Notes: generated by a model not told the origin, from the sequence alone. Shown: positions 1 to 7,035, counted from the first letter of the stretch. The stretch is DNA of 64,000 bases from Pedobacter montanisoli (GCF_022809115.1 NZ_JALGBH010000001.1:372001-436000), one strand, 5' to 3'. Program-made: numbers and translations.

Positions 1-1305
1 AAAAGTACCCACAGGGAAATAACCCGGTGTGCCAGCCATTTGTTTGAGGGCCACATAATAATTGGTATTGGCCGGGATATTAACAGCAGTTGGAAAATTA
101 AAGACCACTTTGGTGCCTAGCATTGCATTGGTAATAGTCTGTAAAGGCGATTCGGCTAAAATAACACCATTGGCATTTAACAGTACACCCCCTACCTGCT
201 TATTTACACTGGTAGCTGCGGGATTTATATGCACTTCGGTACCACTGATACTGATCCCTACTGCCGGCGACAAGTATTTTACGGCCAGTATTCCGGCTCC
301 GGTATTAAAGCCGATCCCATCAAAAGGAGCATCGGTGGTGTTGTAAAAGGCAAGCTCGCCACAACCTACCTGTTGTGCTTTTTGCATTGAGTTGTTTGAA
401 TTATTCTCATCATTGGGTACGCTCACAACAATGTTCTGGCTACCCACATTGGTGTTAACCATGTTAAAAGATACCTGCGTACTTGCGCCTGCGTTTAAGC
501 TGGGTATGGTAAAGGTTTGGCTGCTGGTATTGGCTCCCGTAACATTGAGGCTTACCTGAATATTGCTGGCATTTTGCGCACCTTTATTTTGTACAGTAGC
601 CTTAATGGCTCCAGAAATCATTCTATTGGTTTTTCCAAAGCCAATATCTAAACTGCTTACCATAATATCATTCTGGTAAGGATTGTTAATACCAAATAGA
701 AGGGTAGGCCTGAAATTACTGCTTTGGGTAAGGGTTACCGGAGGTGTGGTGGTGCTACTTAGATCATCAACAAGTGAACCTGGAGCAGAAGAAACATCAC
801 AATTATATACTGCAGGAGTAGTCGCAAACTGGCTACCAAGATAATCATAAGCAACATACAAGCCTCCTCCGGTATAGGTAAAATTACTGTTTAGCCCAAT
901 ATCTGTAGTTGCGGCTGTAGTTGTACCTACAGGAAGACTGTAACTACCATCATAAACCTGTGTCATACCTGTAAGGATAGTAGACCAGACATTAGATTTA
1001 GAATAGCTTGCGTCAGTAGTGTTTTGCAGGTAAATTTTTAAATTACCCCCTGCGGCTGAGCTTACCCCCGAACTATAGACAAAGCCCAATCGTTTAATGA
1101 TGGTATTTGTATTGAGTACGCCGTTAAGTTCGCTTGCCGGAATAATAAATGCCGCCCTGAAGGTGGTATGGGCCGATGTTCCGTTAGGTGCTCTGTAGGT
1201 TGATGTTCCAGGTGTATTTACAGGGGTTTGAACAAATATGATGGCCTGCGAATAGGTGCTTATAGCATAAAACGCCATAAAAATAAAGAGTAAAAGTCTT
1301 TTCAT
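1..1305 (-). CDS. Secreted CARDB-like domain protein, 3' end beyond window
   Basis: Reading the minus strand from the ATG at 1305 gives an open frame of 435 codons with no stop before the window edge, so the C-terminus is missing. The first 20 residues (MKRLLLFIFMAFYAISTYSQ) are a typical signal peptide ending in a Bacteroidota-style SQ cleavage site. Residues about 214-305 look like a CARDB-type domain (cell-adhesion related, Ig-like): a conserved 'VQNKGAQNASNIQVSLNV' stretch, 'IPSLNAGASTQVSF' and an asparagine-rich 'PNDENNSNN' end. The part before it is rich in Ser, Thr and Gly. I expect a T9SS sorting tail in the missing part, but it cannot be seen. Probably a surface or secreted protein; function unknown. 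Confidence 0.8.
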   Translation of the reverse strand, partial: MKRLLLFIFMAFYAISTYSQAIIFVQTPVNTPGTSTYRAPNGTSAHTTFRAAFIIPASELNGVLNTNTIIKRLGFVYSSGVSSAAGGNLKIYLQNTTDASYSKSNVWSTILTGMTQVYDGSYSLPVGTTTAATTDIGLNSNFTYTGGGLYVAYDYLGSQFATTPAVYNCDVSSAPGSLVDDLSSTTTPPVTLTQSSNFRPTLLFGINNPYQNDIMVSSLDIGFGKTNRMISGAIKATVQNKGAQNASNIQVSLNVTGANTSSQTFTIPSLNAGASTQVSFNMVNTNVGSQNIVVSVPNDENNSNNSMQKAQQVGCGELAFYNTTDAPFDGIGFNTGAGILAVKYLSPAVGISISGTEVHINPAATSVNKQVGGVLLNANGVILAESPLQTITNAMLGTKVVFNFPTAVNIPANTNYYVALKQMAGTPGYFPVGTF

Positions 1306-1428
1306 GCGAGCTTAATTAAGATTAGAATGATGTTGATTTATAAATGTGGCACATAAATTTCGTTATATACTTTCAAGCAGCTTTAAGGGTTCAGTTTTTT
1401 TTGCATCTGTACCTACCTACACCAGCTT

Positions 1429-1830
1429 TCAGAAATCCAATAAAGTTTGAATTTCAATGTTTCCATTCAGTATTTTATGCACAGGGCAGGCCTGAGCAAT
1501 CTTATGGATCTTATCGTCCCAGCCCGGTTCAATTACTGCATTTCCAAAACTGATGGTTCTGGTAAATTGCGCTGTCTGTATATGCGGGTAATTTTCAAGC
1601 TCTACCTCTACATTAATTTCAGGTATATTCCAGCCTTTACGATCTATATACATGCGCAAAGTAGCAGCAGTACAGCTTGCCAGAGAAGTTGCCAGAATCT
1701 CATAAGGATTAAAACCCTTATTACCACCGCCGTTCTTTACAGGCTCATCAGTGATCAGGTGGTTTTCACCAGCAATTACCTCAGTATAGTATTTCTCAAG
1801 ACCTAAGGTTGCTTTTACTTTTACCGCCAT
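1429..1830 (-). CDS. OsmC family protein
   Basis: 133 aa, the full length of a small OsmC/Ohr-type protein. The two conserved redox cysteines are visible: Cys53 in 'LASCTAATLRMY' and Cys115 in 'ACPVHKIL'. Members of this family reduce organic hydroperoxides or handle sulfur compounds in the cytoplasm; this one resembles the OsmC branch rather than Ohr, but the substrate is not certain. Its start codon lies one base after the stop of the upstream 4Fe-4S protein, so the two are almost certainly translated from one message. No signal peptide. Confidence 0.9.
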   Translation of the reverse strand: MAVKVKATLGLEKYYTEVIAGENHLITDEPVKNGGGNKGFNPYEILATSLASCTAATLRMYIDRKGWNIPEINVEVELENYPHIQTAQFTRTISFGNAVIEPGWDDKIHKIAQACPVHKILNGNIEIQTLLDF

Positions 1831-1831
1831 A

Positions 1832-2044
1832 TCAGGATCTTAACTTATAAGACAAAGCACCCGAAGGGCAATGTTCTATCTGGTTTTTCAGTTGCTGGGC
1901 ATTTGCATTTTCAGCTTTGATCCAGGGGCGCTCTTTAGGATTGTAAACCTGAGGCAGCATTTTTACACAAATGCCCGAGTGCTGGCAAAGCTGGGGTTTC
2001 CATATCACGGTAATTTCACCGTTATCATATTCATGTGTTTCCAT
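1832..2044 (-). CDS. Divergent 4Fe-4S mono-cluster protein (YjdI/Fer4_19 type)
   Basis: 70 aa. It has the family pattern of a divergent single-cluster ferredoxin: Cys20 and Cys26 in 'LCQHSGICVKMLP' plus Cys59 in 'HCPSGAL'. Only three cysteines are visible, with His22 as a possible extra ligand; this is usual in the YjdI group rather than a sign of decay. In many genomes YjdI is paired with a small acetyltransferase; here the partner is an OsmC protein one base downstream, which suggests a redox or electrophile-detoxification role (inference). Confidence 0.85.
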   Translation of the reverse strand: METHEYDNGEITVIWKPQLCQHSGICVKMLPQVYNPKERPWIKAENANAQQLKNQIEHCPSGALSYKLRS

Positions 2045-2128
2045 CTTTTTAAGGTTAAATTTTTCAGAAATAGTTATATCGGATAAACAATTCTTTATTT
2101 AACTACAAAATACAATTAGCTGGCTTAT

Positions 2129-2701
2129 TTAGTCTTTAATCAGGTTGATGTTTTCATCAAAATGATGATAAGTAGTATCTAATATGTTTCCGGTTTCTTT
2201 GCCTTTTTTCAAAATCATTTTAACAAACATTTTAAGTTCGTATATGGTCTTAGGATTTTTACGGGTTTGGATCCTTTTTTCAATACCATCATTGATGTTT
2301 TGATAATAGCTTACAGAATCACTTAGCATAGTGGCTTTGTTTTTATGCTCTTCAAAATCACGTTTAGAGATATTTACTCCCTCTGTCATCCCTATGCTTT
2401 GTTGCAACTCCATTTGGCTAAGCTCATTTTTCATAAGTGCTATATAACGCTTAGATTCATCAAGAAGATAATCAATGTGTTTTTGGTTATTGAACATTCT
2501 GAGAGAGTCTAATTTGTTTTCGTTTAAAGTATCTACTTTAACAAAGCTAAACTCCTTAATATCGGCTTCAAGGTTTTGTTTAAAAATGGCATCTTTAAGT
2601 GCCTTATCAACAGAGGCCTGCATTTTCTCTATATCCTTGGTTTTTTGGTCTTTGCATGAACATAAAGATACAAGCATGAATAAATAAATGATCTTCTTCA
2701 T
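2129..2701 (-). CDS. Hypothetical lipoprotein
   Basis: 190 aa with a lipoprotein signal: MKKIIYLFMLVSLCSC, lipobox around Cys16. The mature part is highly charged (Lys/Glu/Asp rich) and mostly helical in appearance, with no cysteines and no motif I recognise. It is probably anchored in the outer or inner membrane facing the periplasm. It lies 84 bp upstream of the 4Fe-4S gene on the same strand; co-transcription is possible but not shown. Confidence 0.75.
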   Translation of the reverse strand: MKKIIYLFMLVSLCSCKDQKTKDIEKMQASVDKALKDAIFKQNLEADIKEFSFVKVDTLNENKLDSLRMFNNQKHIDYLLDESKRYIALMKNELSQMELQQSIGMTEGVNISKRDFEEHKNKATMLSDSVSYYQNINDGIEKRIQTRKNPKTIYELKMFVKMILKKGKETGNILDTTYHHFDENINLIKD

Positions 2702-2765
2702 AATTTTTTAGTTTTTCGGTATACTAATATATGGAATATTAAAGAAATAGTCAGATACTGTTGCC

Positions 2766-2860
2766 ATTACCCTGAACTTGTTTTACTGCGTAGCTTTCCG
2801 CTTTACTCCAAGTCAGGGTCTATTTACCCTTAAAGATGCTGAACAAATTTCAGCATGACG
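2766..2860. repeat. Bipartite hairpin repeat, one half degenerate
   Basis: The right half-site at 2834-2860 is intact: it reads agatgctgaac...ttcagcatgacg and folds with arms GCTGAA (2838-2843) and TTCAGC. The left half (from 2766) keeps 'accctgaacttg' and 'gtcagggtct' but its loop is enlarged to about 30 nt. See 3085-3150 for the consensus architecture. Confidence 0.7.
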
Positions 2861-2969
2861 GAAATAGGAAAGCATGACGGCATAGGAAAGTAGGTTGTAA
2901 CATAAAATGGACTGTATCAGGCTGTCCAGATAGCTATCGGGATTGTCGAAGCCCAGTTGCAGGAGCATT

Positions 2970-3015
2970 CACATTTCGACAACTTGTCCCGATACTTCGG
3001 GAGGCTCAATGTGAC
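2970..3015. repeat. Second repeat family (CACATTTCGAC ... GGCTCAATGTGAC) with inserted hairpin
   Basis: 'cacatttcgac' at 2970-2980 and 'ggctcaatgtgac' at 3003-3015 form an outer inverted repeat (CACATT/AATGTG). Between them sits a short hairpin, CCCGA tact TCGGG (2988-3001). A shorter copy of the same element without the inner hairpin occurs at 5898-5924. Confidence 0.6.
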
Positions 3016-3029
3016 AATGCTAAGTATAA

Positions 3030-3056
3030 AGATGCTGAACCCAGTTCAGCATGACG
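3030..3056. repeat. Single right half-site of the hairpin repeat
   Basis: 27-bp half-site 'agatgctgaac...gttcagcatgacg' with an imperfect GCTGAA/TTCAGC-type stem. It stands 28 bp before the complete composite at 3085-3150. Confidence 0.75.
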
Positions 3057-3084
3057 CTTATATTAAATTGCTCTACAACCATGT

Positions 3085-3150
3085 CGTCACCCTGAACTCG
3101 TTTCAGGGTCTTTCTGCGGCAATAGATGCTGAACCAAGTTCAACATGACG
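3085..3150. repeat. Composite bipartite hairpin repeat (left + right half)
   Basis: Left half 3085-3111 starts CGTCA and folds as ACCCTGAA / TTCAGGGT around a 5-nt loop. After a 12-nt spacer, the right half 3124-3150 ends in TGACG. CGTCA at the left and TGACG at the right make the outer inverted repeat. The right half has one stem mismatch (TTCAaC). This is the same architecture as 6231-6300, 6967-7035, 7256-7344 and 63526-63597. Confidence 0.85.
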
Positions 3151-3201
3151 TGAAGGGAGCACACAGCATGACGCAGATATTAAACTATAGAAAGGCACAT
3201 C

Positions 3202-3380
3202 AACTTCAAACATCGGACTTCCTGACTATGAGCTCCTGACTTCCGAACTATAAACTTCAGACTCCCGTCATCGGACATCGGCCTCTCAACTTCCTGACTA
3301 CACACTTCAGACCTCGGTCATCCGACTTTCAGACTATACACTTCCCAACTACCAACTTCCGTCATCAGACATCCGACTCT
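3202..3380. repeat. Low-complexity degenerate octamer tract
   Basis: About 180 bp built from variants of a 7-8-nt word such as 'gacttccg', 'gacatccg', 'gtcatcgg', 'cttcagac' and 'ctgactac'. It has no credible reading frame. There is no fixed period, so it is not a clean tandem array. It ends just before the terminator of the outer-membrane gene. Confidence 0.6.
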
Positions 3381-3381
3381 C

Positions 3382-3420
3382 AAAAACAAAAACGGGGCCC
3401 GAGCCTACGCCCAAACCCCG
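3382..3420 (-). terminator. Rho-independent terminator of the outer-membrane beta-barrel gene
   Basis: Read on the minus strand: CGGGG ... CCCCG stem (3393-3397 with 3416-3420), extended inward by G-C and G-T pairs, followed by TTTTTG TTTTTG. It lies 20-60 bp after the stop of the gene at 3442. Confidence 0.85.
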
Positions 3421-3441
3421 CCCTGTAAAAAATTTTAAAGC

Positions 3442-4425
3442 TTAAAACCCGATCTTGATCCCTACATTTAAGCCCAAACCGCCAATGTTTACATAAGAAC
3501 GCAAATCATCAGAAGGTTTAGAAGAATCGTAATTGGCAGAACCTTTAACGTTCATATCAGAAGTAATGGTTTTATGGTAATTCACATTCCTGTCGCCGTT
3601 GGTCTGGTTAGCTAAGGTAAGCTGTTGCGAACCCACAACTGTTCCTGTAGATGAAACCACAACGGTAGCGGTACCATCATATTTTTTCAGCTCTTTGTCT
3701 TTTCCCCCTACCGATACGTTACGGTACTCTAACTCAGAAAACAGGCTGATGTTTTTACCCAGCTTATAATCAAAACCTATGGCCGACTGGAAACCTATGG
3801 TTGCTTGAGGGTTGATCTTTTCTTCGCGGTCTAACACCAGATTAACCTGTGTACCCGGAGGCGAAGTAAAGCCATTTTCTCTGGCTATGGTTCCGGTTTT
3901 GTCGTTAACAGAGGTATTAATTTGCAAGTAGCCATAAACCGGTACAATTACCCCTACTCTGGTATAAGGTTTAAAATCGCCTTTGGTTGGAATTCTTAGT
4001 ACCAGGGCCGGAGCAACATCCAGTGCTTTTATTTTACCTTTAGAGTAAAGGCTTAAAACGGTATTGCCATTCATGATCCCGGTCATTTTCATCATATCCT
4101 GGCTTTCACTTTCAAAATAGTTAACCCCCAGTTCTAAACCCAGTATAGGGTTAAACTGGTAACCACCAGCTAAGCCCGCACGCCAACCCTGTCCAAAAGA
4201 ACCGGTTAACGCGGTTTCAGATATGGTACTGGTAGCACCCGTATTGGGATTAATGGTAAACACGCGGTCGCGGGCAGGCTTACCATTCAGCGCCGGAAAC
4301 TCAACAGGGGTAACTTTCATAAAATAACTGGCCCCGGGTTTTAAATAAAAACCCTTATCGGTTTGAGCGTAAGTAGCAGCAGAAGTACCTGCCAGTAATA
4401 AGGCAGCGAATAATAACTTTTTCAT
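3442..4425 (-). CDS. Outer-membrane beta-barrel protein (OmpW/PorT-like)
   Basis: 327 aa from the ATG at 4425. Signal peptide MKKLLFAALLLAGTSAATYAQ. The remainder shows alternating hydrophobic residues and ends in a C-terminal aromatic 'GLNVGIKIGF', as expected of a barrel protein. Motifs such as 'LGLELGVNYFES', 'GFDYKLGKNISLFSELEYRNVSVGG' fit the general Bacteroidota OmpW/beta-barrel porin-like family. An upstream ATG at 4458 is in frame, but it lies inside the -7 box (4452-4459), so 4425 is the better start. Substrate unknown. Divergent from a TetR gene that may control it. Confidence 0.85.
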   Translation of the reverse strand: MKKLLFAALLLAGTSAATYAQTDKGFYLKPGASYFMKVTPVEFPALNGKPARDRVFTINPNTGATSTISETALTGSFGQGWRAGLAGGYQFNPILGLELGVNYFESESQDMMKMTGIMNGNTVLSLYSKGKIKALDVAPALVLRIPTKGDFKPYTRVGVIVPVYGYLQINTSVNDKTGTIARENGFTSPPGTQVNLVLDREEKINPQATIGFQSAIGFDYKLGKNISLFSELEYRNVSVGGKDKELKKYDGTATVVVSSTGTVVGSQQLTLANQTNGDRNVNYHKTITSDMNVKGSANYDSSKPSDDLRSYVNIGGLGLNVGIKIGF

Positions 4426-4451
4426 AGTTCTTAGTTTTGTGTTTAAGGTAA

Positions 4452-4459
4452 CAAACATA
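4452..4459 (-). promoter_or_regulatory. -7 promoter box of the outer-membrane gene
   Basis: Minus strand TATGTTTG, a perfect match to the Bacteroidota TAnnTTTG box, 26 bp before the ATG at 4425. No good TTTG -33 box is visible. Confidence 0.6.
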
Positions 4460-4497
4460 TTATGCTTGCATAAAAATAAACGCTGTTTTTAAGCTTT

Positions 4498-4526
4498 TGT
4501 TTCAATTTTTAGGAAAAATTGAAACA
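4498..4526. promoter_or_regulatory. 29-bp perfect palindrome, candidate TetR operator
   Basis: Arms TGTTTCAATTTTT (4498-4510) and AAAAATTGAAACA (4514-4526) are exact inverted copies around a 3-nt centre. It lies between divergent promoters, just upstream of the outer-membrane gene's promoter, so it could be the operator of the adjacent TetR protein. It has no T-run stop context for a gene, so a terminator role is unlikely. Confidence 0.5.
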
Positions 4527-4562
4527 TCATATTTTGGTAAAAAACTTTCTTTTATTACTGAG

Positions 4563-4601
4563 GTAAACACTACACATTGTAATTTTGCTAACAGTGTTAA
4601 C
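4563..4601. promoter_or_regulatory. Inverted repeat around the TetR promoter
   Basis: GTAAACACT (4563-4571) and AGTGTTAAC (4593-4601) are inverted copies with one mismatch and a 21-nt spacer. The -7 box of the TetR gene (4580-4587) lies between the arms, which would suit autorepression. Chance occurrence cannot be excluded. Confidence 0.35.
4580..4587 (+). promoter_or_regulatory. -7 promoter box of the TetR gene
   Basis: TAATTTTG, perfect TAnnTTTG. It lies 21 bp before the ATG at 4609, giving a leader of about 15 nt, and it overlaps the alternative TTG start at 4585, which argues against that start. Confidence 0.55.
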
Positions 4602-4608
4602 CACAACC

Positions 4609-5205
4609 ATGGAAGACCTTTCACATAAAACGATACATAAAGAAAAAATACGCACAGCCATTGTAGAAGCTGCCCGCCAGTTGCTGGAAAAAGAAGGCTG
4701 GGAAAACGTTTCCATACGCAAGATTGCCGAACGCATAGGCTATAGCCTGCCTATGGTTTATACGCATTTTGAGAACAAAGAAGCCATACAGAAAGAATTT
4801 GTTAAGCAAGGTTTCAACCTCCTCACAGATCATATTGTTACGCAAACTGCACTTGAAACCGAACCGGCACAACAGCTTATAGCGCTTTCTGCGGCTTATT
4901 TCGATTTTTCATTTAGCCATGCCTGTTATTACCGGCTCATGTTTGGACTGGGCATACCCAGTTGTCAGCAGGTAAATGAGATTGGCGAGATCAAGCGCTT
5001 TACCTCTACCATATTTGAGGTATTGAGAAAACTGGTACCTGCAGCTACCGATGAGCGTATTTTTCTGAAGTTTCATACCCTGTGGTCTGTTTTGCATGGA
5101 CTGGCCTCTATTAGTATGGTTAACATGACCGGCGCCGCTGATACTCTGCAAAAGCAGGTGTTGTTAGATGCCGTTAAAGGTTTTATTAAAAATATCAACG
5201 ATTAA
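4609..5205 (+). CDS. TetR/AcrR family transcriptional regulator
   Basis: 198 aa from ATG 4609. The N-terminal helix-turn-helix is clear: 'TAIVEAARQLLEKEGWENVSIRKIAERIGYSLPMVYTHFENKEAI', with the typical 'YTHFENKE' recognition-helix end. The C-terminal ligand-binding half (about residues 75-198) resembles the TetR_C_33/WHG type ('FDFSFSHACYYRLMFGLGIP'). The nitroreductase gene begins 6 bp after its stop, so the two form an operon. Likely autoregulated through the palindromes upstream; the ligand may be an aromatic or quinone-like electrophile handled by the nitroreductase (inference). Confidence 0.9.
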   Translation: MEDLSHKTIHKEKIRTAIVEAARQLLEKEGWENVSIRKIAERIGYSLPMVYTHFENKEAIQKEFVKQGFNLLTDHIVTQTALETEPAQQLIALSAAYFDFSFSHACYYRLMFGLGIPSCQQVNEIGEIKRFTSTIFEVLRKLVPAATDERIFLKFHTLWSVLHGLASISMVNMTGAADTLQKQVLLDAVKGFIKNIND

Positions 5206-5211
5206 AAATTT

Positions 5212-5844
5212 ATGAGCTTAATTGAAGCATTAAACTGGCGTTATGCCACCAAAAAAATGAATGGCGAAGCTGTTCAACAAGAAAAAGTAGATATGATTTT
5301 GGAGGCTGCACGTTTAGCCCCAACCTCATCGGGTTTACAACCTTTTAAGATTATTGCTATTAGCAATCCCGATAAAAAGAAAGAATTAATGCCTTTGGCT
5401 TTTAACCAGCCACAAATTGTAGATGCATCACATGTATTGATTTTTGCAGCATGGGATAACTATACCCACGAAAATATTGACGAGGTTTTTAACCGTACCA
5501 ATGCCGAGAGGGGCATTCCGGCCAGCGCTACTGAAGAGTATGTTGCCCGTTTAAAAGGTATGTTGATACCACGTACTGCCGAAGAGAATTTTCAGCACGC
5601 TGCCAGACAGGCTTATATCGGTTTTGGTATGGCGATAGCGCAGGCTGCTATGTTAAAAGTAGATACCACCCCAATGGAAGGTTTTGACAATGCCAAAGTT
5701 GATGAGTTTTTAGGCTTACGTGAAAAAGGATTGAGAAGTGTGAGCATCTTAACCATTGGTTACCGTGATGCAGAAAACGACTGGTTGGTTAACCTTAAAA
5801 AGGTACGTCAGTCTTTAGTCGATTTTGTAATAGAATACAAATAA
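5212..5844 (+). CDS. Nitroreductase family protein (NAD(P)H-dependent oxidoreductase, NfsB-like)
   Basis: 210 aa, normal length for the FMN-dependent nitroreductase family. Visible motifs: N-terminal 'NWRYATKKMNGEAV', 'ARLAPTSSGLQPFKII' (FMN phosphate and ring binding), and C-terminal 'LREKGLRSVSILTIGYRD' and 'KKVRQSLVDFV'. Family members reduce nitroaromatics, quinones or enones with NAD(P)H in the cytoplasm. Second gene of the tetR operon. Followed by a nested hairpin with a T-run. Confidence 0.92.
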   Translation: MSLIEALNWRYATKKMNGEAVQQEKVDMILEAARLAPTSSGLQPFKIIAISNPDKKKELMPLAFNQPQIVDASHVLIFAAWDNYTHENIDEVFNRTNAERGIPASATEEYVARLKGMLIPRTAEENFQHAARQAYIGFGMAIAQAAMLKVDTTPMEGFDNAKVDEFLGLREKGLRSVSILTIGYRDAENDWLVNLKKVRQSLVDFVIEYK

Positions 5845-5858
5845 GCACAAATTTAAAG

Positions 5859-5948
5859 GGTTGTTTAAAAACAGGATGCTGTTGCATTGAGTAAGTGTCG
5901 CATTTCGACAGGCTCAATGTGACACTCAATTTAAACAACCTTTTTTTC
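5859..5948 (+). terminator. Nested-hairpin terminator after the nitroreductase gene, containing a repeat element
   Basis: Outer stem GGTTGTTTAAA (5859-5869) / TTTAAACAACC (5930-5940), followed at once by seven T's. The 60-nt interior holds a second stem, GTGTCGCATT (5895-5904) / AATGTGACAC (5917-5926, one wobble). That inner part is a copy of the repeat also seen at 2970-3015. Confidence 0.7.
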
Positions 5949-5964
5949 TTTATTAAACGCTATA

Positions 5965-6025
5965 CTGAACTTTCTACTTACCCTGCTTCACATCTGTACG
6001 TCATGCTGAACTTATTTCAGCATCT
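5965..6025. repeat. 61-bp direct repeat, copy 1 (contains left half-site 5999-6025)
   Basis: Identical to 6197-6257 except one base (a/g at 6014/6246). The last 27 bp are a full left half-site (CGTCATGCTGAA ... TTCAGCATCT) with an 8-bp stem ATGCTGAA/TTCAGCAT. Confidence 0.85.
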
Positions 6026-6101
6026 TACCAACGAGGGGATAGAATCCTGATATGAATTTACTCGCAACTTTACGCTTCGCTCTAAGTCTGTGTCTAGAAT
6101 T

Positions 6102-6203
6102 ATAAGGAAGCAGATCCCGAAATGAATTCGGGATGACGATAACGGTTATGAGAACAATAGTGATTATTATGAGACATCCTTAATAGACGCGTCATGCTGA
6201 ACT
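6102..6203. repeat. 102-bp direct repeat, copy 1 (left of GIY-YIG gene)
   Basis: Aligns without gaps to 6879-6980 with about ten mismatches. It contains a right half-site at 6112-6138 with the perfect stem ATCCCGAA/TTCGGGAT. The two copies bracket the GIY-YIG gene. A third, decayed partial copy lies at about 7081-7126. Confidence 0.85.
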
Positions 6204-6257
6204 TTCTACTTACCCTGCTTCACATCTGTACGTCATGCTGAACTTGTTTCAGCATCT
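6197..6257. repeat. 61-bp direct repeat, copy 2
   Basis: Second copy of 5965-6025, 232 bp downstream. It partly overlaps the first copy of the 102-bp repeat and ends with the left half of the composite at 6231-6300. Confidence 0.85.
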
Positions 6258-6300
6258 AGCTAAAGAGGAGGATAGACCCTGAAATGAATTCAGGGTGACG
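6231..6300. repeat. Composite bipartite hairpin repeat
   Basis: Left half 6231-6257 has stem ATGCTGAA/TTCAGCAT with loop CTTGT. After a 16-nt spacer, right half 6274-6300 has stem ACCCTGAA/TTCAGGGT with loop ATGAA. Outer ends CGTCA and TGACG. Both stems are perfect, although their sequences differ. Confidence 0.9.
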
Positions 6301-6393
6301 CAACGAGTAATAGCAGTAGTTACTGGCAATAGTGGTTACAGACTATTTAATATAGGCCTAAGTCCCTCTTTTCACGTAACGCTTCCCACGAAC

Positions 6394-6420
6394 CGTCATG
6401 CTGAACTGGTTTCAGCATCT
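6394..6420. repeat. Lone left half-site beside the GIY-YIG stop
   Basis: CGTCATGCTGAA ... TTCAGCATCT with a perfect 8-bp stem. It ends 42 bp from the stop codon of the GIY-YIG gene. No matching right half follows. Confidence 0.8.
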
Positions 6421-6462
6421 TTTATCGTTCCCAATCAGAAGACAGCGATAAATGCTTCTAAC

Positions 6463-6756
6463 TTAATCCAAATCCTCAAATAGATCTCTCCACTCAGGAT
6501 TATGCTCCTTGATCAGGTTAAGTTTCCATTGCCTATGCCAGTTTTTTAGTCGCTTTTCTTCTGCAATGGCTTCTTCTATAGTGGCAAACTGTTGGTAGTA
6601 CACCAATTTATTGCAATTATACTTAGCCGTAAAAGAATTAGGATCATATTTATCTTTATGCTCCTGTATTCTGAAATACAGTTCTGAAGTAACACCAACA
6701 TACAAGGTGGTATGGGTGTAATTGGTTAGGATATAAACGCAGCCGCCTCTTTCCAT
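6463..6756 (-). CDS. GIY-YIG nuclease family protein
   Basis: 97 aa, one domain. The motifs read 'VYI' (residues 7-9) and 'LYVG' (18-21), followed by Arg29, His33 and a Glu in 'AIAEEKRLKNW' (about Glu67), matching the YhbQ/UPF0213-type GIY-YIG fold; Trp73 and the basic C-terminus are also typical. Such proteins are probable DNA endonucleases acting alone in the cytoplasm. The gene is isolated, in the middle of the repeat island, between two 102-bp direct repeats and with half-sites on both sides. That position suggests a link with the spread or upkeep of the repeats (inference). Confidence 0.9.
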   Translation of the reverse strand: MERGGCVYILTNYTHTTLYVGVTSELYFRIQEHKDKYDPNSFTAKYNCNKLVYYQQFATIEEAIAEEKRLKNWHRQWKLNLIKEHNPEWRDLFEDLD

Positions 6757-6824
6757 TTACACAAGTTATTCATTTTTGACTAGAGTTCAATAATTTCAAA
6801 CTCACGCCATGCCTTTCCATCATG

Positions 6825-6859
6825 CGTCATGCTGAACTGGTTTAAGTACCTAAGCATCC
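6825..6859. repeat. Degenerate left half-site upstream of the GIY-YIG gene
   Basis: Begins 'cgtcatgctgaactggttt' but the second arm is disrupted ('aagtacctaagcatcct'). Confidence 0.55.
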
Positions 6860-6878
6860 TAAGCCAACATCTACAACT

Positions 6879-6980
6879 ATAAGGAAACAGATCCCGAAAT
6901 GAATTCAGGATGACGATAGCGGTTATGATAGCAACAGTGATTATTATAAGACGTCCTTAATAGATGCGTCATGCTGAACT
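6879..6980. repeat. 102-bp direct repeat, copy 2 (right of GIY-YIG gene)
   Basis: Second copy of 6102-6203, about 90% identical. Its right half-site at 6889-6915 has one broken pair (CCCGAA against TTCAGG), the only clear uncompensated stem change among the near-complete right halves of this island. Confidence 0.85.
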
Positions 6981-7035
6981 GGTTTCAGCATCTTACCAAA
7001 GAGAGGTTAGACTCTGAAATAAATTCAGAGTGACG
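6967..7035. repeat. Composite bipartite hairpin repeat
   Basis: Left half 6967-6993 (loop CTGGT, stem ATGCTGAA/TTCAGCAT), 15-nt spacer, right half 7009-7035 with stem ACTCTGAA/TTCAGAGT and loop ATAAA. Ends CGTCA and TGACG. Confidence 0.9.

Noticed and set aside
2957..3148. 63-codon frame within repeats
   Set aside because: Consists of hairpin-repeat sequence; no start signals and no family resemblance.
6295..6483. 62-codon frame ending in the GIY-YIG gene
   Set aside because: Made of repeat sequence and antisense to the end of a recognised gene.
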